Part shown: positions 24,355-32,952 of the stretch, in pieces
Position numbering within the stretch: the first letter of the stretch is position 1
Layout of the letters: every line of letters begins with the position of its first letter
Assembly (NCBI GenBank): GCA_910584155.1
Contig: CAJTYG010000003.1
Span: 1 to 64,000, forward strand
Origin: an uncultured Christensenella sp.
Lineage (GTDB): Bacteria > Bacillota > Clostridia > Christensenellales > CAG-917
Direction of reading: 5' to 3'
DNA length: 64,000 bases
The notes under the pieces: model-generated
What the model was told of the DNA's origin: nothing
The model's input: only the letters and a program-made list of their open reading frames with translations
Database searches by the model: none
Translations under genes and position numbers: made by a program

Positions 24355-24963
24355 TTAAAACAAGTCTTTAATAACTTTGATTGCTACGCCTTGTATGTCA
24401 ATGCTTTTGAAATACATATCGTCCATACCGTCGTTTTCGGGGTGTAGACGTATGCGTTTACGCTTTTCGTCCAGATAGTAACGCTTTAAGGTTGTTTCGT
24501 TGTCTATAAGAGCGACAATAATCTGACCTTCTTCGGCTGTTTCTTGCTGACGGACTACAACCAGATCGCCGTCGTCAATGCCTGCATTTACCATACTTTC
24601 ACCGTAGGCTTTGAGTATGAAATAACTTCCTGCGCCTAAAAAATCGGTTGGTATCGGCAAATACGTTTCAATGTTCTGTTCGGCAAGCATAGGCGTTCCG
24701 CAAGCGATAGAGCCGACAACGGGTAGATATTCAACGGCTTGCTGCAACTTTTCCATCTTCTTGGTACGAACGCCACGACAAGTACCGCTGTTTTCAAGCA
24801 TACCTTTTTCTTGCATTTCCGCTATGTAATTACTTACGCAGCCTTTTGAAATACCGAAAGCGGTTGCTATCTCTTGCATTGTCGGCGTTCTGCCGCTGTC
24901 AAAATACTCTTTGTTTATAAACTCGACTATGTTATTCATTAGTTCGGAGTTCTTACTTCTCAT
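24355..24963 (-). CDS. lexA: LexA-like SOS repressor
   Basis: The 202-residue protein has a winged-helix N-terminus (about 1-70) and an S24 peptidase domain (about 80-202) with Ser123 in YGESMVN and Lys160 in ETTLKRYY. The self-cleavage site is Cys88-Gly89 (IACGTP), as in UmuD, rather than the usual Ala-Gly. Two SOS-type boxes sit just upstream, so it should repress itself and lose repression after DNA damage. Inside this element it is probably the prophage-type switch, though it could be a chromosomal-like LexA carried along. Confidence 0.88.
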   Translation of the reverse strand: MRSKNSELMNNIVEFINKEYFDSGRTPTMQEIATAFGISKGCVSNYIAEMQEKGMLENSGTCRGVRTKKMEKLQQAVEYLPVVGSIACGTPMLAEQNIETYLPIPTDFLGAGSYFILKAYGESMVNAGIDDGDLVVVRQQETAEEGQIIVALIDNETTLKRYYLDEKRKRIRLHPENDGMDDMYFKSIDIQGVAIKVIKDLF

Positions 24964-24983
24964 AAGTGTTCCTCGCTTATCGT

Positions 24984-25020
24984 GAACGATTGTTTACGAT
25001 AGATTATAGAACATACGTTT
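24984..25020 (-). promoter_or_regulatory. Two LexA boxes
   Basis: GAACGATTGTTT (24984-24995) and GAACATACGTTT (25009-25020) both fit the Gram-positive SOS pattern GAAC-N4-GTTY. They are 25 bp apart and lie 20-57 bases upstream of the lexA-like start. Confidence 0.75.
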
Positions 25021-25070
25021 GAGAAAGTCAACTGTTTGAAAGCCCCGTTTTCAAACTTTCGCAAAATTTT

Positions 25071-25289
25071 TTAAGGCGGATGCGTATCGGCTATTCTGTT
25101 ACCGTCCGCTTTTTTCTTATTCCGGTATTTCTGACGAGCAAGTTTCTTTTCCACAAAAGCAACTATCTCGCTTTCCAAATCTTGCATAAGCAAATTGATT
25201 GCGCTGTCAGGAATAGAAGAAAACACGGGAGTATCTTCAAAGTAGATAGGTATTCCTAAATCATTGTCCTTGATTTTCACTTCTTGCAT
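25071..25289 (-). CDS. Hypothetical element protein, 72 aa
   Basis: The ATG at 25289 has AAAAGGAG in front. The protein is acidic with a basic C-terminal stretch (KKLARQKYRNKKKADGNR). It precedes lexA on the same strand. The family is not recognised. Confidence 0.55.
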   Translation of the reverse strand: MQEVKIKDNDLGIPIYFEDTPVFSSIPDSAINLLMQDLESEIVAFVEKKLARQKYRNKKKADGNRIADTHPP

Positions 25290-25832
25290 AGTGTTAAACT
25301 CCTTTTGCTTGATTACACGGACACTATACAAAATTCGGGGCAAGAAGTGAATGACATCACTTGCCGTTTACCTAACACTTTGCTAACATCACTTGCCGTT
25401 TTAATGATTTGGGTTGATTGTACTTGATTTTACTTGATATTGATTGACCTTTTTTTCGCCGTTGGTTGTGGCAGAAAATGCCGTTGCCGTCAATCTAAAA
25501 CAACTCTTGCTTAAACCGATAAAGGAAATAACTTTTACGCAATAATTGTTTTAATTGAAAACCGAATAACAAAAAACGCCGATTGACGGCGTAGTCATTT
25601 CCTGCATTTTCGTCGGCGTCGAAAAAAAGTTCGGCAAGGAGGTAAAGAAAATGCAAGTAGCAAGGTTAGGTTGGCGAAAACGTCAAGCGAAGTCAAGTGA
25701 GGTCAACCTTTGTCGTCAGTTCGGCAAGCGTTGCCGTCAAAAGGTTATCAACTCGGCAAGTGAAGTCATTACGTTTTTTTCGCCGTTGTTGTACTCTCTC
25801 GGTGTGATTACCGATTTTGAGGAGGGTTCACT
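25290..25832. other. Repeat-rich control region upstream of the recombinase
   Basis: CATCACTTGCCGTTT occurs twice (25355-25369, 25387-25401). AATGACATCACTTGCC (25350-25365) is mirrored by GGCAAGTGAAGTCATT (25755-25770). Repeated GTCAAGYGARG units occur around 25681-25705, and ACGCCG/CGGCGT forms a hairpin near 25577-25593. This is the layout of protein-binding iterons or an attachment/control region. It also contains a small coupled ORF. Confidence 0.5.
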
Positions 25833-25836
25833 ATGA
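25651..25836 (+). CDS. Small basic ORF coupled to the recombinase
   Basis: A 61-codon ORF starts behind AAGGAGG (spacing 8) and ends in an ATGA overlap with the recombinase start. The product is Arg/Lys-rich at first, then hydrophobic. It may be a real small protein or a coupling leader. Part of its sequence consists of the repeat units, which argues for caution. Confidence 0.4.
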   Translation: MQVARLGWRKRQAKSSEVNLCRQFGKRCRQKVINSASEVITFFSPLLYSLGVITDFEEGSL

Positions 25837-27329
25837 AAACAGGTGTCATTTACGCTCGCTATTCGTCCGATAGACAAACAGAACAGTCTATCGAGGGACA
25901 ATTAAGAGTTTGTAATGAATACGCCGTCAGAAATGAAATCGTGGTCGTTGATACTTATATAGACCGTGCTATGACGGGAACGAACGACAAACGTGCGTCT
26001 TTCCAGCGTATGCTCAAAGACAGTGCAAAACGGGCGTGGGATTACGTTATCGTTTACAAAATAGACCGTTTCGGACGAAATAAGTACGAATTGGCTATGA
26101 ATAAACACACCTTGAAACTCAACGGAATACGGCTTATCTCGGCTATGGAAAATATACCCGAAACGCCGGAAGGCATAATCCTTGAAAGCCTTTTGGAAGG
26201 TATGGCGGAATATTACAGCGCAGAACTTTCTCAAAAGATACGTCGAGGCAATAACGAAAGCCGCAAGAAAGGCAATGTTACAGGCGGTAAAATGCCGTAT
26301 GGCTATAAAATCGTTGATAAGAAAGCCGTTATCGTTCCCGAACAAGCCGAAGTCGTCCGCTATATTTACGAGCAGTACGCAAAAAACGTGATTGCCAAAG
26401 ATATTATAAAGGCGCTTGCGGATAGAGGCGTGCTTTATCACGGAAAACCATTTGTGAGAAATACTGTCTATAAGATTTTACAGAACACAAAATATTCGGG
26501 TGTTTATACGCACGGCGACGAAGTATATACGAATATCTATCCGCAGATCGTTCCCGACGACCTTTTCAAAATCGTGCAGGCAAAGAACGTCGGAAATCGT
26601 TACGGCAGTTTAAGTCAGTATGTCAAATATCTTTTGCGGAAAAAGGTTGTTTGCGGTTATTGCGGAAATTCAATAAACGGCGTTTCGGCAACGGCGAGGT
26701 CGGGCGAACGGAAACGCTATTATAGTTGTTCGGGCAGATACGATAAAAAGATTTGCAAGAAAAAGTCCGTGCGAAAAGACGCTTTGGAAAATGTAGTCGT
26801 GCAGGCTATTATGACCTTATTTGAAAATAACGCTATGATTGACGGTTTCGCCGAAAAAATTATTGCCGTAAATCAAAAACGGTTGCAAGACCAATCCGTT
26901 CTCAAACTCTTACAGCAAGAACAAGACCAGATAGCAAAAGCAAAGCACAATCTTATCGTGGCTATCGAACAAGGCATCATCACCAATACGACGAAAGAGC
27001 GGTTGCAAGAACTCGAACGTCGGCAAGAAGAATTGTCTGAAAAGATACTCGTTGAACAGGCAAAAGTTAAAACAACGATTAAGAAAGCCGACGTTATTGC
27101 GTTCATCAAAAAGGCTTTGAATAATAACGCCGAACGCATAATAGATTTGCTCGTAAGGCAAGTTATCTTATTCGACGATAAAATAATCATTAAATGCAAT
27201 TACTCGGACAGAGGAAACAGCGAATACCTTGACGTACCTATTCACTCGACCACAACGGAATTACCCGTCATAAATACTTGCAGCCCCGTGATAGGCTCTG
27301 AACAAGTGGCGTTGGAAATTAAGGCATAG
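25833..27329 (+). CDS. Large serine recombinase (integrase/excisionase)
   Basis: The 498-residue protein is complete. It has a resolvase domain (1-145) with catalytic Ser11 in YARYSSDRQ and the IDRFGRNKYE region, then a recombinase domain (about 160-270), a four-cysteine zinc ribbon (CGYCG ... CSGR ... CKKK), a coiled coil (about 345-410) and a C-terminal domain. Proteins of this Tn4451/phiC31-like class integrate and excise elements at specific att sites. It is the only intact recombinase in the window and probably moves the whole element. It lies at the right end and is followed by a terminator. Confidence 0.92.
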   Translation: MKTGVIYARYSSDRQTEQSIEGQLRVCNEYAVRNEIVVVDTYIDRAMTGTNDKRASFQRMLKDSAKRAWDYVIVYKIDRFGRNKYELAMNKHTLKLNGIRLISAMENIPETPEGIILESLLEGMAEYYSAELSQKIRRGNNESRKKGNVTGGKMPYGYKIVDKKAVIVPEQAEVVRYIYEQYAKNVIAKDIIKALADRGVLYHGKPFVRNTVYKILQNTKYSGVYTHGDEVYTNIYPQIVPDDLFKIVQAKNVGNRYGSLSQYVKYLLRKKVVCGYCGNSINGVSATARSGERKRYYSCSGRYDKKICKKKSVRKDALENVVVQAIMTLFENNAMIDGFAEKIIAVNQKRLQDQSVLKLLQQEQDQIAKAKHNLIVAIEQGIITNTTKERLQELERRQEELSEKILVEQAKVKTTIKKADVIAFIKKALNNNAERIIDLLVRQVILFDDKIIIKCNYSDRGNSEYLDVPIHSTTTELPVINTCSPVIGSEQVALEIKA

Positions 27330-27332
27330 ATT

Positions 27333-27367
27333 AAGCCTCGACGGACTTAAAACGTCGGGGCTTTTTT
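27333..27367 (+). terminator. Recombinase terminator
   Basis: AAGCCTCGACG pairs with CGTCGGGGCTT, followed by a T-run. Confidence 0.85.
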
Positions 27368-27406
27368 ACATTTTGTCTTTTGCGGACTTGCTTTTTTATC
27401 GATTTT

Positions 27407-27427
27407 AATATATACTACGTATATATT
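27407..27427. other. AT-rich palindrome at the right end of the element
   Basis: AATATATAC and GTATATATT form a 9-bp inverted repeat around TAC, 40 bases past the recombinase terminator and 90 before host genes. It is a candidate attachment site centre, but no second copy was found in the window. Confidence 0.3.
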
Positions 27428-27481
27428 AACGAGGTGCTGTTTGGTGCGGTTCTTATGGCACACATTGTCGCCCACCATAAC

Positions 27482-27511
27482 AAAAAACCACCGAATTTAT
27501 CGGTGGCTTTT
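27482..27511 (-). terminator. Terminator of the dehydrogenase operon
   Basis: CCACCGA pairs with TCGGTGG. On the minus strand it is followed by TTTTTTG. Confidence 0.75.
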
Positions 27512-27516
27512 GACTT

Positions 27517-28461
27517 TTAATAGCCGAGTTGGGGGTTGATGACGTTGCGGGGGGGATTGCCGTTTAGATATTGCAGGACGTTTTGCAGAGTATCTTCGAC
27601 ATAGCGGCGGTGTCCGCTTGCTACGAAGGTGGCTTTGTGAGAGGCGAGAATTATGTTATCGAGGGCGTCAAACGGCTGCGTAAAGGGCTTGAGCGGCTCG
27701 TTGCCGACGGGCTTTTTTTGCCATGTATCTATGGCGGCGCCTCTCAGTTGCTTTGTGCTGAGGGCGTCATAGAGATCGGCTTCGTTTATGCAGTTGCTTC
27801 TACCCACGTTTACGATATATTTGCCTTTCAGGCGGCTGAAAATACTTTTGTCAAACATTCTGTCCGTGTCGGGAGTGCGGGGCAGTGAAAGTATAAGTAG
27901 GTCGCATATATCGCAAAGCTCCTCAAGGCTGCTTGCGGTGTTTATGCCGTCGTAATTTTTACCTCTGTCTATCGTGTAGGCGGATATGCCGTTTGCTTTC
28001 AAGATTTTTGCGATGGCTTTGCCTATGCTGCCGTAGCCTACAAGACCTACTTTCATCTCAAATAGGCTTTGCCAAAAAGGATCGGACATTTTCCAATCGC
28101 CGCTGCGCATAGCGGCGTCAAACTCGACGGTGCGGTGCACAAGAGCCATTGCAAGTCCAAAGGCATATTCCGCAATGCAGTCCGAATTTGCGTGAGAATT
28201 GCACACTGTTATATGTTTTTCGCTTAGCTTATCGAGAGGGAAGTCGTCCACGCCGGTTTTATATGCAAACACGGCTTTGAGCCGATTTGCCTCGCTTAGC
28301 TTTGCTTCGTCCATCTTTTTGCCGATGAAGATGTCCGCATCATTGAGGCTGTAGTCGTATAGCCCTGTGATTTGCACGTCGGCTACTTGCTTTAAAGCCT
28401 CATACATACTGTCAAATGCCTCGTCCCGTGCGCCTATGCTGAGTATGATTTTTTGTTTCAT
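27517..28461 (-). CDS. D-2-hydroxyacid dehydrogenase (NAD-dependent)
   Basis: The 314-residue protein has the Rossmann motif GLVGYGSIG, the catalytic Arg in LSLPRTPDTDRM, and His in ILASHKAT. It belongs to the phosphoglycerate dehydrogenase-like family and reduces 2-oxoacids. The last gene of a three-gene minus-strand operon, it lies 3 bp after the sugar kinase, so a role in sugar-acid metabolism (2-keto-3-deoxy sugars) is likely. The exact substrate is unknown. Confidence 0.85.
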   Translation of the reverse strand: MKQKIILSIGARDEAFDSMYEALKQVADVQITGLYDYSLNDADIFIGKKMDEAKLSEANRLKAVFAYKTGVDDFPLDKLSEKHITVCNSHANSDCIAEYAFGLAMALVHRTVEFDAAMRSGDWKMSDPFWQSLFEMKVGLVGYGSIGKAIAKILKANGISAYTIDRGKNYDGINTASSLEELCDICDLLILSLPRTPDTDRMFDKSIFSRLKGKYIVNVGRSNCINEADLYDALSTKQLRGAAIDTWQKKPVGNEPLKPFTQPFDALDNIILASHKATFVASGHRRYVEDTLQNVLQYLNGNPPRNVINPQLGY

Positions 28462-28464
28462 TGC

Positions 28465-29433
28465 TTATTCTCCGATATATCCCGCAAAGTTGTTTACGTC
28501 GTTTTCGTTGCCTATAAAAGTATCGCCCGCAATAGTGGCTTTAAACGCAAATGCCGCTATCGCAAAATCTACGGCGTCCTTGAGAGGTGCGCCGCTTAGC
28601 AGCTTATGCAGCATTGCGCCGTCAAAGGCGTCGCCGCCGCCTATCTTTTCCTTTACGGCAAACTCGACGTTTTCAGATGTATAGCTTTCGATTTGTCCGT
28701 ACGCTTTTTTGTATGCGGCGACCTTTACGCAGTGCCTGTCGGGCACAAGTATCTTTCTGTCCCGCACGATAAGCACGCTACTGTCGTATTTGTCATAAAA
28801 GCTTTCTTCTGTAGTATCCAAAAAAGTTGTCAAATCGAGCGTGCTCGCAAGCAGAATATCCGCCATTGCCGCCGCTTCCCTAAGATAGGGCTTTGCGGTT
28901 GGGATATCCCAAAGCTTGGAGCGATAGTTGAAATCAAAGCTGACGGGGATACCTCTTAGCTTTGCTTCTTCCACCAGCTTAAAGGCGGTTTTCCTGCTGC
29001 TGTCGGACAGCGCAAATGATATTCCGCTGATATGAAACAGCTTTACGTTTTCAAATATTTTGTCGCAGTCGACGTCGTTTGGACTTAGCTTTGCAAACTC
29101 CGATTGCTTGCGCATATAAACCACATTCGAGCCTCTGCTTGCGCTGCCGTTCTCTATAAAATATATGCCCATTCCGTCGCCGTAGCGCAGCACGGACGAT
29201 ACGTCTATGCCAAAGCTCATGAGGTGCGCTATAGCGCCCTCGCCGAGCTCGGTATCGGGAAGGGCGGACACATATTTGACATTGTGCCCGAAGCTCTTCA
29301 TACACGCAAGCACGTTCGCTTCCGTACCGCCGTAGCAGGCGTCAAAGCTTTTTGCGGCGGCTATACCGTTTTTATCTGCCGCAAGGCGCAGCAGCAGTTC
29401 GCCGAAGGCGGCAATCTTCACACTGTCGGACAT
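28465..29433 (-). CDS. PfkB-family sugar kinase (KDG kinase-like)
   Basis: The 322-residue protein starts with the strand FGELLLRLA and the GGTEANVLACM motif typical of 2-keto-3-deoxygluconate kinases. The C-terminal ATP motif IGGGDAFDGAML carries the catalytic Asp; the usual GAGD is GGGD here. It phosphorylates a sugar or sugar acid. It is sandwiched with 3-bp gaps between the hydroxyacid dehydrogenase and the membrane protein. Confidence 0.85.
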   Translation of the reverse strand: MSDSVKIAAFGELLLRLAADKNGIAAAKSFDACYGGTEANVLACMKSFGHNVKYVSALPDTELGEGAIAHLMSFGIDVSSVLRYGDGMGIYFIENGSASRGSNVVYMRKQSEFAKLSPNDVDCDKIFENVKLFHISGISFALSDSSRKTAFKLVEEAKLRGIPVSFDFNYRSKLWDIPTAKPYLREAAAMADILLASTLDLTTFLDTTEESFYDKYDSSVLIVRDRKILVPDRHCVKVAAYKKAYGQIESYTSENVEFAVKEKIGGGDAFDGAMLHKLLSGAPLKDAVDFAIAAFAFKATIAGDTFIGNENDVNNFAGYIGE

Positions 29434-29436
29434 ATA

Positions 29437-31053
29437 TTATTCTCCTTGAAAACCTATTCTTTGTTTGCAGACGTTTGCATAATACAGGCAGGCGAGCAGT
29501 GCGTCGCCGCATTCCTTTTTGATACTGAGACCAAACAGCTTGCGCAGTTTGTGGACGTTGCCGTCAAATGCGTGCGTAAATGCGTTGACGCAGGGATAGT
29601 ATTGACGTTTTATCCTGTAAATATCTTTGGCTTTTATCTTCATCGCATACCTGTAGTTGATGGACATATCCTCGTGCTTTATGAGGTAAAAATCGCTGTC
29701 GAGCTTGTCTTTGGAGAGCGAGGGCAGGTTTTTCTTATTTGATTTTGTAGCTTCGCTTACTTTGGAAACGGATGACAGCTCATTATATAATTTAGCGGTT
29801 TTATGTTTGCGTTCTGCTTTCACTTTTAAAGCAAAGTCACGGCATTTGTCCTGCAGCAGTTTGGCAAACTCGGCTGCGGTGTAGTTTACCATAACGTAAA
29901 AATAGATATTGGGCTTGCCGCCCTCAAGCAGGTCACGGGCTATGCCAAAGAGATTTTCCGAGACGGAAAACCCGCACAAATCTTCCTCTGTTATGCCAAA
30001 ATTCTTCCTTAATGTGTTTAAAATGATATGTTTAAATGTCTTTTCTGCCGTTTGAACAGAACCCTCTATTGTGAAGGTGCTCTCGGACGTGTCGTCGAAT
30101 TTGACGTCTGAAAGCTTCATTGCAAGCGATATGGGCTGAGCGAATTTGTTTTTCCAGATTATCTTTTTGCGACCACGCTTCTCGATGAGCAGATAGCCGT
30201 CCTTGGTGAATATCAAGCCGTTTATGCCTATCTGATTTGATAGCTGCGACTCGGCAAGCGGCGTGATTTTGCTGTTTGACTCATACACCTCTCGCAAGGT
30301 GACATTGTCCGAAAGCTTGTAGTCCATACAGCGATTTGTGACGAGCATATCGAAATAGCGTGTACGCTGCGTGTCGAGCACAAGCTCGCCGTTCTTAAAA
30401 CGCATATTGTTTAAGCGGATAGTTTTGTTGTTGCTCGTGTTGGACGTGACGTGCGCTTCCATAAGTGCAAGCGAGTTGCCCGATACAAAATCAGGCAGGG
30501 GGAACAGTTCGGGCGAATCCTCAAAGCGCACCTTAACGTTGCCCGATACGTTTGTAAATACGTTGACGTTTGGCAGCAGCAAACGGTTGTTTCTATAAAG
30601 CGCAATGTCCTTGCTGCGCTGCTTGTATGCGCCTGAAAGCTTGTCCTTTTCGGGATTGCGAATGTGAAGCTTGGTTTTGTGGACGTTGTGCAGATCCATA
30701 GTCACGCCCGTTTCGTCGAAATAGTCGCTGTTGAAATCGATATCCTTGTCCGAAATATGACCGTTGTATTTGCAGATTATTTTGTGGTGGTCGTCCTCTA
30801 TCTTCAGCGAATCCTCAAGCATATTTTTTGCCTTTATGACAATGCTTGCGAATATTGTAGAAACTGCCGCAATGAAGAATATGGATATCACGTCTGTGCT
30901 TGTGATAAGATCCTTCATATATTTGCCAAAGTCCTGCTTAGAGTTGAATGCGCCGCCTATCGCAAGTATGGCTACTGTAATTCCTACAAAGAATATAAAT
31001 CGCACAAAAAAGTTTGAGCTTGCTTTTTTAAACAGTTTAAACAGTTTTTTCAT
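29437..31053 (-). CDS. Membrane protein with degenerate Nudix-like domain
   Basis: Two transmembrane helices (about 18-36 and 55-73) precede a long cytoplasmic part. Residues about 280-400 look like a Nudix fold (NGLIFTKDGYLLIEKRGRKK ... TLRKNFGITEEDL) but lack the REUXEE catalytic box, so the domain is probably not a hydrolase and may bind a nucleotide. First gene of the operon with the kinase and dehydrogenase. No established family is recognised. Confidence 0.55.
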   Translation of the reverse strand: MKKLFKLFKKASSNFFVRFIFFVGITVAILAIGGAFNSKQDFGKYMKDLITSTDVISIFFIAAVSTIFASIVIKAKNMLEDSLKIEDDHHKIICKYNGHISDKDIDFNSDYFDETGVTMDLHNVHKTKLHIRNPEKDKLSGAYKQRSKDIALYRNNRLLLPNVNVFTNVSGNVKVRFEDSPELFPLPDFVSGNSLALMEAHVTSNTSNNKTIRLNNMRFKNGELVLDTQRTRYFDMLVTNRCMDYKLSDNVTLREVYESNSKITPLAESQLSNQIGINGLIFTKDGYLLIEKRGRKKIIWKNKFAQPISLAMKLSDVKFDDTSESTFTIEGSVQTAEKTFKHIILNTLRKNFGITEEDLCGFSVSENLFGIARDLLEGGKPNIYFYVMVNYTAAEFAKLLQDKCRDFALKVKAERKHKTAKLYNELSSVSKVSEATKSNKKNLPSLSKDKLDSDFYLIKHEDMSINYRYAMKIKAKDIYRIKRQYYPCVNAFTHAFDGNVHKLRKLFGLSIKKECGDALLACLYYANVCKQRIGFQGE

Positions 31054-31153
31054 TTGCTATTTCATCTCCCCTTTTTAGAAATATTATAGAGTATATTATA
31101 AACATAAATAACCGTCAATGCAAGCGGCAAAGTGCAAACATTATGTTTTGGCG

Positions 31154-31182
31154 TTGCATAGCGTGGCGATATGTGTTAAAAT
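31154..31182 (+). promoter_or_regulatory. Promoter of a leaderless mRNA (BaiN-like gene)
   Basis: TTGCAT (31154-31159), a 17-bp spacer and TAAAAT (31177-31182). The ATG at 31189 lies where transcription should start, and there is no Shine-Dalgarno site. Confidence 0.6.
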
Positions 31183-31188
31183 CATCGT

Positions 31189-32391
31189 ATGAACGGTGAT
31201 AAATTTGATGTAATTATTATAGGCGGCGGCGCAAGCGGACTGTTTTTGGCGTCGCAGCTTTCTCCACGCCTGTCGGTTGCGCTTTTGGAAAGCAACGAGC
31301 GTGTGGGCAAAAAGCTGCTCGCTACGGGCAATGGCAAGTGCAATCTTACAAACCTCGATATGAATATCGTGCATTACAACAAGCCCAATATCGTCGAGGA
31401 TATTTTGGACAGATTCGATGCGCACGACACTATCGCCTGTTTTGAAAAAATGGGGCTCATCACCAAAGTGGTGGATAAGCGTGTTTATCCATACAGCGAG
31501 TGCGCCTCTACAGTGCTTGACATACTCCGCCGAGAGGTGGACAGAGCGGGCACGCATATTTTTACTTCGCACTTTGTAAACTTCATAGAAAGCTTCAACG
31601 ATACCTTTAACGTCAGCGGCGTGATAAAGCACGAGGATAAGCCAAACGAGGCTTTTAAGCTTTGTGCGGACGCAGTTGTGCTTGCTACAGGCTCGCCTGC
31701 GACGTTTGGCAAGGACAGCACAAACCTTTATACCGCATTCGGACATACGGTGCGCCCTATGACGCCGTGCCTTGTGCCCATAAAGACGGATAAGGAGCCT
31801 ATCAAGGGCTTACAGGGCGTGCGTGTCAAGGCGGGCGTGCGCATAGGCTACAGATACGAGGTCGGCGAGGTGCTGTTTAAGGACTTTGGCGTAAGCGGCA
31901 TTGCGGTGTTCAATATGTCGGGCGAGATTGCAAGAGGCAGAGCGCACAGCGGCGATATGCTCACGCTTGATTTTATGCCCGAATATTCCCGTGCGGAGGT
32001 GGAGGAAATTTTGCGCAAGCGTGACGGCGGACGTACCGTTGCCGAGCTGCTTACGGGTACCTTTCACAGCAAGCTGCAGGAGCGCATAATGAACGCCGCA
32101 GGCTGCGAGGCGGACGACAAGGCGGTTGGCAAGATAGGGGCGATAGCAAACGCAATAAAAAACTACAGACTGACTATAGAGGGACTCGGCGACGCAAGCC
32201 TTGCGCAGGTGATGTCGGGCGGATTGAATCCGAGAGAGTTTGACGACAGCCTTATGTCGATGAAGGCCAAAGGCGCATACGCCATAGGCGAGGCGTTGGA
32301 TATAGACGGCGATTGCGGCGGCTACAACCTGCAGTGGGCGTGGAGCAGCGCAAAGACCGTAGCCGTGGCAATAGCAAAGCAATTGCTTTGA
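31189..32391 (+). CDS. BaiN/HI0933-type flavoprotein
   Basis: The 400-residue FAD-dependent oxidoreductase has GGGASGLFLA near the N-terminus, GNGKCNLTN, VVLATGSPATFG and a C-terminal GDCGGYNLQWAWSSA. The family contains BaiN (bile acid dehydroxylation) and many proteins of unknown substrate; the name alone does not show bile acid metabolism. It is followed closely by the cyclophilin gene. Confidence 0.88.
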   Translation: MNGDKFDVIIIGGGASGLFLASQLSPRLSVALLESNERVGKKLLATGNGKCNLTNLDMNIVHYNKPNIVEDILDRFDAHDTIACFEKMGLITKVVDKRVYPYSECASTVLDILRREVDRAGTHIFTSHFVNFIESFNDTFNVSGVIKHEDKPNEAFKLCADAVVLATGSPATFGKDSTNLYTAFGHTVRPMTPCLVPIKTDKEPIKGLQGVRVKAGVRIGYRYEVGEVLFKDFGVSGIAVFNMSGEIARGRAHSGDMLTLDFMPEYSRAEVEEILRKRDGGRTVAELLTGTFHSKLQERIMNAAGCEADDKAVGKIGAIANAIKNYRLTIEGLGDASLAQVMSGGLNPREFDDSLMSMKAKGAYAIGEALDIDGDCGGYNLQWAWSSAKTVAVAIAKQLL

Positions 32392-32415
32392 TAAATGACA
32401 TAAATGGAGGTTTAT

Positions 32416-32925
32416 ATGTACAATTTGACGGATGAAATGACTGATTTTGTAAAAATCGAGATGGAAAGCGGCGACAGTATCGTCGTAAAGCTTGACGCAA
32501 GCGTGGCACCTATAACGGTGGAAAACTTCAAAAAGCTCGTTGCCGAGCACTTTTATGACGGGCTGATTTTCCACCGTGTCATAGCAAACTTTATGATACA
32601 GGGCGGCGACCCGACGGGCACGGGAATGGGCGGCAGCAAGCAGACGATAAAGGGCGAGTTTAAGATAAACGGCGTAAACAATACGCTGTCTCACGAGCGT
32701 GGCGTCATCTCGATGGCTCGCAGCCAATTTCCAAATTCCGCTTCGTCGCAGTTTTTTATCTGCCACGCAGACGCAAAGTTTTTGGACGGGCAATATGCGG
32801 CGTTCGGCAAAGTCGTCGAGGGCATAGAAACGGTGGATAAAATAGCGGCTGTACCCACCGACAGAGGCGACCGTCCTCTTGTCGAGCAGAAGATGAAAAG
32901 CGTGCGGTTTGTGAAAGAAATTTAA
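32416..32925 (+). CDS. Peptidyl-prolyl cis-trans isomerase, cyclophilin type
   Basis: The 169-residue cytoplasmic cyclophilin shows FHRVIANFMIQGGDPTGTG and SQFFICHADAKFLDGQYAAF. It speeds up proline isomerisation in protein folding. Start chosen at ATG 32416 because GGAGG is 7 bases before it; the frame opened at 32404 begins within that site. Confidence 0.92.
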   Translation: MYNLTDEMTDFVKIEMESGDSIVVKLDASVAPITVENFKKLVAEHFYDGLIFHRVIANFMIQGGDPTGTGMGGSKQTIKGEFKINGVNNTLSHERGVISMARSQFPNSASSQFFICHADAKFLDGQYAAFGKVVEGIETVDKIAAVPTDRGDRPLVEQKMKSVRFVKEI

Positions 32926-32952
32926 TCAAAAAGTATAATATCAATATTAAAA

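Noticed and set aside
25350..25770. CRISPR array
   Set aside because: Repeats are short, in both orientations and unevenly spaced, with no spacers or cas genes.
31810..32793. 327-aa open frame on the minus strand
   Set aside because: It lies antisense to the flavoprotein and cyclophilin genes, both clearly real.
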